Source: Pelomonas sp963422775 | GTDB lineage: Bacteria > Pseudomonadota > Gammaproteobacteria > Burkholderiales > Burkholderiaceae_C | Reading direction: 5' to 3' | Length of the DNA: 64,000 nucleotides | Assembly (NCBI GenBank): GCA_963422775.4 | Contig: CAUJSJ030000159.1 | Span: 23,675 to 87,674 of the forward strand | Part shown: positions 59,294 to 64,000 of the stretch, in pieces | Layout: the number at the start of each line of letters is the position of its first letter | How positions within the stretch are numbered: position 1 is the stretch's first letter | The notes under the pieces: model-generated | What the model saw: only the letters and a program-made list of their open reading frames with translations | What the model was told of the DNA's origin: nothing | Databases searched by the model: none | Program-made: the position numbers and the translations under genes

Positions 59294-60249
59294 CAGCGAG
59301 CCCGGCGCGGCATGCGAAACGGCAGCATCGCCTGCACCCAGGGTTGGTTGAAGCGCCGCAGGGACAGGCTCTCGTGCACGGCCCGCGCGCCGTCGGCCGG
59401 GTCGCTCAGCAGCGAGCGGCTGTAGAACGGCCCGCTCTCCAGCGTGGCCAGCAGTTCGGGCTGTCGCTCGGCGCGGCTGCACCGCGCCAGGCCCCAGGCG
59501 GTGGTGGGCAGGGCGCAGCGGGGCGGCAGGGGGAGGGCGCCGATGCGACCGTCGGCACCGATGTCCAGGGCCAGCGCGCGGTCGGTGCCGTCCCGTGTCT
59601 GCAGCTCGTAGAGCACCCGGCTGCGCAGCCCGGGCAGCGCGCTGCGCGACCACTGCCAGCTGTCGAAATCGCGCTCCAGCGGCCGGGTGCCGTGATTGGC
59701 GTCGACGTAGGCATCGCCTTGCCAGCGCAGCCGCGGGGTGTCGAAGTCGAGTGCCACGCGGGCGCGCGGCGCGATCGGCTGCCAGTGGTGGCGGCCCGCC
59801 GAGTCCAGCGCGAAGGCCTGGCCGGGCAGCTGTTGCGGCTGCAGGTGGATGCGGCCGCGCAGTCGCTGCGGCCAGGGGCTGGTCCATTCGTCGACGTCGA
59901 TGCGCAAGTCGCCGTCAGCGCCCCAGGCCAGTTGGCTGGGGCCGATCTGCAACTGGCGCTCGGTGCGGCGCAACTGTTGCGCGCCGCGCTCGGTCATGGC
60001 CCACAGGCGCTGGTAGCTCGCGCGGCCAGGCGGGCGGCGGTACAGCGACAGGTTCAGCGCGCAGTGTGCCTCGGGCCGCGCGCCGGCATCGCCAAGCCGC
60101 CGGCGTGCCCGTGCGTAGTAGGGCGAGAACACACTGCCGACGAAGGCGATCAGCGTCAGCGCGTAGGCACTGCCGTCGGGCTGGGCGTCGCTCAGCGCGT
60201 CGACATACCACCACGCGTAAGCACCACCCCCGAGCGCGACGTCGAACGC
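59293..60249 (-). CDS. crtC: Carotenoid 1,2-hydratase (start unresolved)
   Basis: CrtC adds water to the 1,2 double bond of neurosporene or lycopene derivatives. Homology runs from AFDVALGGGAYAWWYVDALSDAQPDGSAYALTLIAFVGSVFSPYYARARRRLG to the C-terminal ARAVHESLSLRRFNQPWVQAMLPFRMPRRA. The coordinates mark the conserved extent. In this frame no ATG, GTG or TTG occurs for over 250 bases upstream of 60249, where it overlaps crtD. The first usual start downstream is GTG 60132, giving 279 residues (close to the R. capsulatus length) but losing the conserved GGAYAWWYVDA part. Confidence 0.85.
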   Translation of the reverse strand, partial: AFDVALGGGAYAWWYVDALSDAQPDGSAYALTLIAFVGSVFSPYYARARRRLGDAGARPEAHCALNLSLYRRPPGRASYQRLWAMTERGAQQLRRTERQLQIGPSQLAWGADGDLRIDVDEWTSPWPQRLRGRIHLQPQQLPGQAFALDSAGRHHWQPIAPRARVALDFDTPRLRWQGDAYVDANHGTRPLERDFDSWQWSRSALPGLRSRVLYELQTRDGTDRALALDIGADGRIGALPLPPRCALPTTAWGLARCSRAERQPELLATLESGPFYSRSLLSDPADGARAVHESLSLRRFNQPWVQAMLPFRMPRRAR

Positions 60250-61805
60250 AGGGCCGCGCTGATCTGCTCGGCGGCCAGCTGGCCCGACAGCGCCGCCATC
60301 GGCACGCCCGGCCCGGGGTGCACCGAGCCGCCCGCCAGGTACAGACCCGGCACCCGCATGCGGCCATCCGGGCGCGAGAAGAAGCTCGCCCGCCAGCCCT
60401 GGCTGGCCGGCCCGTAAAGCGCCCCATCGCTGCCCGGGAACATCCGCGCGAAGTCCTGCGGGACGGTCAGCACCGGCGCCAGCGAGCCGGGCTTCAGCCG
60501 CAGGCCGGCGCGGCTCAACTGGGTCCACATCTGTTCTTCGCATCGCGCGATCTCCGGTTCCGTGAGGTGGCGCTGGTCGGTGGCCGGCGCATTGACGAGG
60601 CACATCAGCCGCTCGGCCTGGCGCGGCCCGTGGCGGGTGGGCTGCCTCTGGTGTGCATGGCCGGCGCGGTCCTGGGCGCAGACATAGACGGTTGGCGTCT
60701 CAGGCAGCCGGCCCTGGGCAATCGCCTCGAACTCGGCGCGGTAGGACTGCGGCGGGCCGAAGAACACGTTGTGATGGGACAGCTCGAAGCCACTGGCGTC
60801 GCCGTCCACATCCATTTGGCAGTGCCAGGTGAGTGCCGACAGCGAACGGCTGGCGCGTGCCGGCGCGCCGAGGGCGCGCTGCACCGGCTGCCCGAGCAGG
60901 CCGCTGCCGAGGGCCTGGGCATCGCCGTTGAACACCACGGCATCGGCCCACAGGCGCCGGCCGTCAGGCAGCTCCACGCCGCTGGCCCGGCCCTGATCCA
61001 GCAGCAGGGCTTTTGCCTCGCAGCCGTAGCTGAAGCGCACGCCCTGCCGCTGGGCGCAGGCGGCCAAGACCTGCGTCAGGCGGAACATGCCGCCCTCGAC
61101 CTGCCAGACCGCCTCTCGCTCGACATGGGCCACCAGCATCAGCGTGGCAGGCGCGTCAAAAGGCGAGGAGCCGCAGTAGGTGGCGTAGCGGCCGAACAGC
61201 TGCTGCAGGCGCGGGTCCTGGAAGTAGCGGCCCAGCTCGCGCCACAGCGTCGTGAACGGCGAGATGCGCAGCAGCTGGCGCAGGCCCGGCAGGCCTTGCT
61301 GGCGCAGCACTCGCCAGGCCAGCGAGCCGGGCGTTGGGCGACTGCTTTGCATGAAAGGGCGGTCCAGCGTCTGGTAGACGGCGCGGGCGCGTGCGCAGAA
61401 GGCGCGGTAGCGCCGGGCTTCGGCCGCGCCGCTGAACTCCGTAATCGCGGCCACGCTCAGATCCAGGTCGGCCGACAGGTCCAGCTGTTCGCCAGGGCCC
61501 CAGGCATGTCGGGCCAGCACGTCGCAGCGGTGCAGATGCAGGTGGTGGTCCAGGGACAGGCCCAGGCGCTCGAACAGCGCGTCGAACACCCAGCGCATGG
61601 TCAGCACGGTGGGACCGCCGTCGAGCTGTGCCGGGCCGAGTTCGACCTGGCGCATCTTGCCGCCCGGCGTGGCGGCACGTTCGATGACGTGCACGTCCAT
61701 GCCCTCGCGCGCCAGCAAGGCCGCTGCCGTCAGCCCGCCCACGCCGGCGCCGATCACCAGCACGCGCGGCGGGCGAAGGCTGTCGGGCAGCGCATGCAAG
61801 CTCAT
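60192..61805 (-). CDS. crtD: Hydroxyneurosporene / methoxyneurosporene dehydrogenase
   Basis: A 537-residue CrtI-like FAD desaturase that inserts the 3,4 double bond into hydroxylated carotenoids. VLVIGAGVGGLTAAALLAREGMDVHVIERAATPGGKMRQVELGPAQLDGGPTVLTMRWVFDALFERLGL binds FAD; RVPGLYLAGGSVHPGPGVPMAALSGQLAAEQI is the C-terminal motif. The last ~57 bases overlap the conserved start of crtC. A Shine-Dalgarno-like AAAGGGG precedes ATG 61805. Confidence 0.96.
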   Translation of the reverse strand: MSLHALPDSLRPPRVLVIGAGVGGLTAAALLAREGMDVHVIERAATPGGKMRQVELGPAQLDGGPTVLTMRWVFDALFERLGLSLDHHLHLHRCDVLARHAWGPGEQLDLSADLDLSVAAITEFSGAAEARRYRAFCARARAVYQTLDRPFMQSSRPTPGSLAWRVLRQQGLPGLRQLLRISPFTTLWRELGRYFQDPRLQQLFGRYATYCGSSPFDAPATLMLVAHVEREAVWQVEGGMFRLTQVLAACAQRQGVRFSYGCEAKALLLDQGRASGVELPDGRRLWADAVVFNGDAQALGSGLLGQPVQRALGAPARASRSLSALTWHCQMDVDGDASGFELSHHNVFFGPPQSYRAEFEAIAQGRLPETPTVYVCAQDRAGHAHQRQPTRHGPRQAERLMCLVNAPATDQRHLTEPEIARCEEQMWTQLSRAGLRLKPGSLAPVLTVPQDFARMFPGSDGALYGPASQGWRASFFSRPDGRMRVPGLYLAGGSVHPGPGVPMAALSGQLAAEQISAALRSTSRSGVVLTRGGMSTR

Positions 61806-61820
61806 TGACGCCCCTTTCAG

Positions 61821-61840
61821 GTGTGTCTATGCTGATTGAC
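61821..61840. promoter_or_regulatory. Perfect PpsR box between crtD and crtE
   Basis: GTGTCTATGCTGATTGACAC has perfect GTGTC/GACAC arms and contains a perfect TGT-N12-ACA (61822-61839). It sits 16 bases upstream of the crtD ATG and 65 bases before the crtE ATG. On the minus strand TTACAC-N17-CATAGA could be the crtD promoter over this site. A convincing crtE -10 was not found. Confidence 0.65.
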
Positions 61841-61905
61841 ACATAGTAGTGTAATTCGATGGCGACAAGCCCCGTCTTGCAACTTCCCTACGAGCAAAGG
61901 CCTCT

Positions 61906-62784
61906 ATGTCGCATGACGACCGAATCGAGCGCGCCCTCCGGGCCAGCCTGGTATCCAGCCTGCAGGCCGGGCACCCGCCCAAGCTGGCGGCGGCGATGCA
62001 GCACGCGGTCTTTCCGGGTGGGGCGCGTATCCGGCCCAAGCTGACGCTGGCCGTGGCCCTGGCCTGCGGCGAGGACGATCCGGGCCTGACGGACGGCGTT
62101 GCGGCGGCCATCGAGCTGCTGCACTGTGCGTCTCTCGTGCACGACGACCTGCCGTGCTTCGACGCCGCCGAGACGCGGCGCGGCCGCCCCTCGGTGCACC
62201 GCGCCTTCGGCGAACGGCTGGCCGTGCTGGCGGGGGATGCATTGATCGTCGCTGCCTTCGAAGTGCTGGGGGGCAGTGCGCGGCGGCATTTATCTCGGCT
62301 GCCGGTGCTGCTGCGCACCGTGTGCCAGGGCGTCGGCATGCCGATGGGCATCGTGGCGGGCCAGGCCTGGGAGTGCGAACCGCAGATCAGCCTGAGCGAC
62401 TACCAGCAGGCCAAGACCGGTGCGCTGTTCGCCGCCGCGACCATGGCCGGCGCCCAGGCGGCTGGTGCCGACGGCGCGCCCTGGCGGGCGCTGGGCGAGC
62501 AACTGGGCCAGACCTACCAGGTGGCCGATGACATCCGCGACGTGATGCTGGACGCCAGCGCCCTGGGCAAGCCCGGCGGGCAGGATGTGGCGCTGGGCCG
62601 ACCCAGTTCGGCGCGCGAGCTGGGCCTGGAGGGCGCGTTGGCCGAGTTCCAGCGCCTGGTGCAGGCCACGCTGCTGACCGTGCCCGTCTGCCCGGGCGCG
62701 GCGCAGTTCCGGCAGCTGATTCGCCACGAGGCCAACCGGCTGGTGCCGCAGCAATTGGTAGAGCGGGTGGCGGCCGTGGCATGA
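61906..62784 (+). CDS. crtE: Geranylgeranyl diphosphate synthase
   Basis: A 292-residue prenyl synthase giving the C20 precursor for carotenoids and for the bacteriochlorophyll tail. First Asp-rich motif SLVHDDLPCFDAAETRRGRP; second YQVADDIRDVML; substrate loop FPGGARIRPKL. AAAGG about 8 bases upstream of the ATG. The stop overlaps crtF (ATGA). Confidence 0.96.
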   Translation: MSHDDRIERALRASLVSSLQAGHPPKLAAAMQHAVFPGGARIRPKLTLAVALACGEDDPGLTDGVAAAIELLHCASLVHDDLPCFDAAETRRGRPSVHRAFGERLAVLAGDALIVAAFEVLGGSARRHLSRLPVLLRTVCQGVGMPMGIVAGQAWECEPQISLSDYQQAKTGALFAAATMAGAQAAGADGAPWRALGEQLGQTYQVADDIRDVMLDASALGKPGGQDVALGRPSSARELGLEGALAEFQRLVQATLLTVPVCPGAAQFRQLIRHEANRLVPQQLVERVAAVA

Positions 62785-63914
62785 CGCCTTCTGCTGCCAC
62801 GCACTGGAGCGACATGCCGCTGGCCTGGCGGGATCGGCTGCTGGGCAGCGCGCGTTTTCGTCGCTGGGCCGAGGCCTTTGCCCCCACGCGCTGGATCGCC
62901 AGGCGCCGGGCCGGCCAGGTGTTCGACCTGGTGGCAGGGTTCGTCTACTCGCAGGTGCTGCTGGCCTGCGTGCAACTGCGCCTGTTCGACCTGCTGCTGG
63001 CGCAGGGGCCACAGACGCTGTCGGCGTTGGCGCTGAAGCTGGACCTGCCGCTGGCGGGTGCCGAGCGCCTGGTGTTGGCAGCCGTGTCCTTGCGCCTGCT
63101 GGAAGCCCGGCCCCAGGGGCGTTACGGCCTGGGGCCGCTGGGTGCGCCGCTGGCCGGCAACGCGGGCCTGGCGGCGATGGTGGAGCACCACGCGGCGCTG
63201 TACCGCGACCTGGCCGACCCGCTCGCGCTGCTTCGCGGCGAGGCCGGGCCGGGCCAGCTGGCCGGCTACTGGCCCTACGCCGGCACCGATGCGCCTGATG
63301 CCCTGGCCGGCCCGGCGCTGGCCGAGTATTCCGCGCTGATGGCTGCCTCCCAGCCCCTGGTGGCCGAGCAGGTGCTGCAGGCCTACCCGCTGCATCACCA
63401 CCGCCGCCTGTTGGACGTCGGTGGCGGCGACGGTGCCTTCGCCTGCGCGGCCGCGCGCCATGCACCCGCGTTGCAAGTGCAGGTGTTCGACCTGCCGGGC
63501 GTCGTCGCCGGTGCCGCGCGGCGCTTCGCGCAGACGGGTTTGGCGTCACGCTGCAGCGCGCAGGGCGGCGACTTCTTTCGTGATGCGCTGCCGGCGGGCG
63601 CCGACCTGGTGACGCTGCTGCGCGTGGTGCACGACCACGACGACGAGCGCGTGCTGCGCCTGATGCGCAACGTGCGACAGGCCTTGAACACGGGCGGCCG
63701 ACTGCTGCTCGCCGAGCCGCTGGCCGACACGCCCGGCGCCGAGGCCATGGGCCATGCGTACTTTGGCTTTTACCTGCTGGCCATGGGCCGCGGCCAGCCG
63801 CGCAGCGAGGCACGGGTGCGCGAGCTGCTGGCAGACGCCGGGTTCAGCCGCGTGCGCCGGCTGCCCACCCACCTGCCTTTGCAGGCCAGCGTGCTCGTCG
63901 CCGACGCCGCTTGA
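62781..63914 (+). CDS. crtF: Hydroxyneurosporene O-methyltransferase
   Basis: A 377-residue SAM enzyme that methylates the 1-hydroxyl of carotenoids, the last tailoring step of the spheroidene path. The N-terminal dimerisation domain (VLLACVQLRLFDLLLAQGPQTLSALALKLDLPLAGAERLVLAAVSLRLLE) is followed by the SAM site RRLLDVGGGDGAFACAAARHAP and the catalytic block LVTLLRVVHDHDDERVLRLMRNVRQALNTGGRLLLAEPL. Coupled to crtE by a 4-base overlap. Confidence 0.96.
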   Translation: MTPSAATHWSDMPLAWRDRLLGSARFRRWAEAFAPTRWIARRRAGQVFDLVAGFVYSQVLLACVQLRLFDLLLAQGPQTLSALALKLDLPLAGAERLVLAAVSLRLLEARPQGRYGLGPLGAPLAGNAGLAAMVEHHAALYRDLADPLALLRGEAGPGQLAGYWPYAGTDAPDALAGPALAEYSALMAASQPLVAEQVLQAYPLHHHRRLLDVGGGDGAFACAAARHAPALQVQVFDLPGVVAGAARRFAQTGLASRCSAQGGDFFRDALPAGADLVTLLRVVHDHDDERVLRLMRNVRQALNTGGRLLLAEPLADTPGAEAMGHAYFGFYLLAMGRGQPRSEARVRELLADAGFSRVRRLPTHLPLQASVLVADAA

Positions 63915-63923
63915 TCAAATAAG

Positions 63924-63967
63924 TGTAAATCTTAGTTGACGGTTGACGGTGTAAGCGTAGTATGACT
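63924..63967 (+). promoter_or_regulatory. Promoter and two PpsR-type sites before the last gene
   Basis: TGTAAATCTTAGTTGACG (63924-63941) and TGTAAGCGTAGTATGACT (63950-63967) each fit TGT-N12-ACA with the last base changed. TTGACG (63936-63941), 16 bases, and TAGTAT (63958-63963) make a sigma-70 promoter whose +1 is expected at about 63970-63971, at the second ATG. The first site strongly resembles the bchG box (TGTAAATCTAGCTTGACA). Confidence 0.6.
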
Positions 63968-64000
63968 CTCATGAGATCCAGAAACCCCACCGCGCAGGCA
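63962..64000 (+). CDS. 5' end of the next gene, probably bchC (partial)
   Basis: Thirteen codons are visible: MTLMRSRNPTAQA from ATG 63962; ATG 63971 (MRSRNPTAQA) is the likelier start because 63962 lies inside the predicted -10. In Rubrivivax-type clusters crtEF is followed by bchCXYZ-puf, so bchC (3-hydroxyethyl bacteriochlorophyllide dehydrogenase) is expected; the 10-13 residues seen cannot prove it. Confidence 0.4.
   Translation, partial: MTLMRSRNPTAQA

Noticed and set aside
61848..61862. crtE -10 element
   Set aside because: TGTAAT (61848-61853) is too close to TTGACA (61834-61839), and the 17-base position reads ATGGCG; no convincing promoter could be assigned to crtE.

Overview
This is high-GC (roughly 70%) DNA from a purple non-sulfur betaproteobacterium of the Rubrivivax/Roseateles type (Burkholderiales). 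The assignment rests on a photosynthesis gene cluster (PGC) that combines the aerobic cyclase acsF, a periplasmic HiPIP gene, PpsR and PpaA regulators, and the gene order bchFNBHLM-lhaA-puhABC-acsF-puhE / ppaA-ppsR / bchG-bchP / crtI-crtB-hemA / crtD-crtC / crtE-crtF.

Left third (1-22.7 kb): not photosynthetic. It holds a glycosyltransferase, topoisomerase IB, the shrunken remnant of a second glycosyltransferase, a zinc metallopeptidase, and then a long run of envelope and general-stress genes (GlsB/YeaQ, DUF883, YqjE-like, a lipocalin fusion, DUF2383, BON lipoprotein, CBS, DUF378, CsbD, OmpA lipoprotein, DUF3309). Mixed in are a hybrid histidine kinase, a stand-alone sigma-54 gene, a sorbosone-dehydrogenase-like lipoprotein, a GmhB-like phosphatase, an NRAMP-like transporter and an NHEJ pair (ligD plus a Ku gene lacking its core).

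PGC (22.9-64 kb): A leftward superoperon from bchF (37.07 kb) to puhE (22.9 kb) makes the dark-operative protochlorophyllide reductase, Mg-chelatase H, the methyltransferase, the cyclase, reaction-centre H and the assembly factors. Divergent from it are ppaA and ppsR, then bchG, a PucC-like carrier, bchP, a small membrane protein, HiPIP, a DUF3422 gene and bchI-bchD. A sensory block (PAS kinase, OmpR-type regulator, chemoreceptor) separates bchD from bchO. Divergent from bchO runs crtI-crtB-hemA-small ORF-BLUF gene. Convergent to that are crtD-crtC-bciA, and divergent from crtD are crtE-crtF. The first codons of a further gene, probably bchC, run off the right end.

Regulation: TGT-N12-ACA (PpsR/CrtJ-type) palindromes, perfect or with one mismatch, lie in front of bchF/ppaA, bchG, bchO/crtI, crtD/crtE and the last gene. 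At four of these (bchF, bchG, crtI, last gene) a sigma-70-like -35/-10 pair overlaps the palindrome, and its predicted +1 falls on or within a base of an ATG without a good Shine-Dalgarno, so leaderless mRNAs are predicted.

Points needing care: puhE and lhaA are each frameshifted at a GGGCCC; crtC has no usual start codon upstream of its conserved N-terminus; Ku and one glycosyltransferase keep both ends but have lost the middle in frame; and a dispersed REP-like element follows the stop codons of rpoN, bchB, ppsR and the HiPIP gene.
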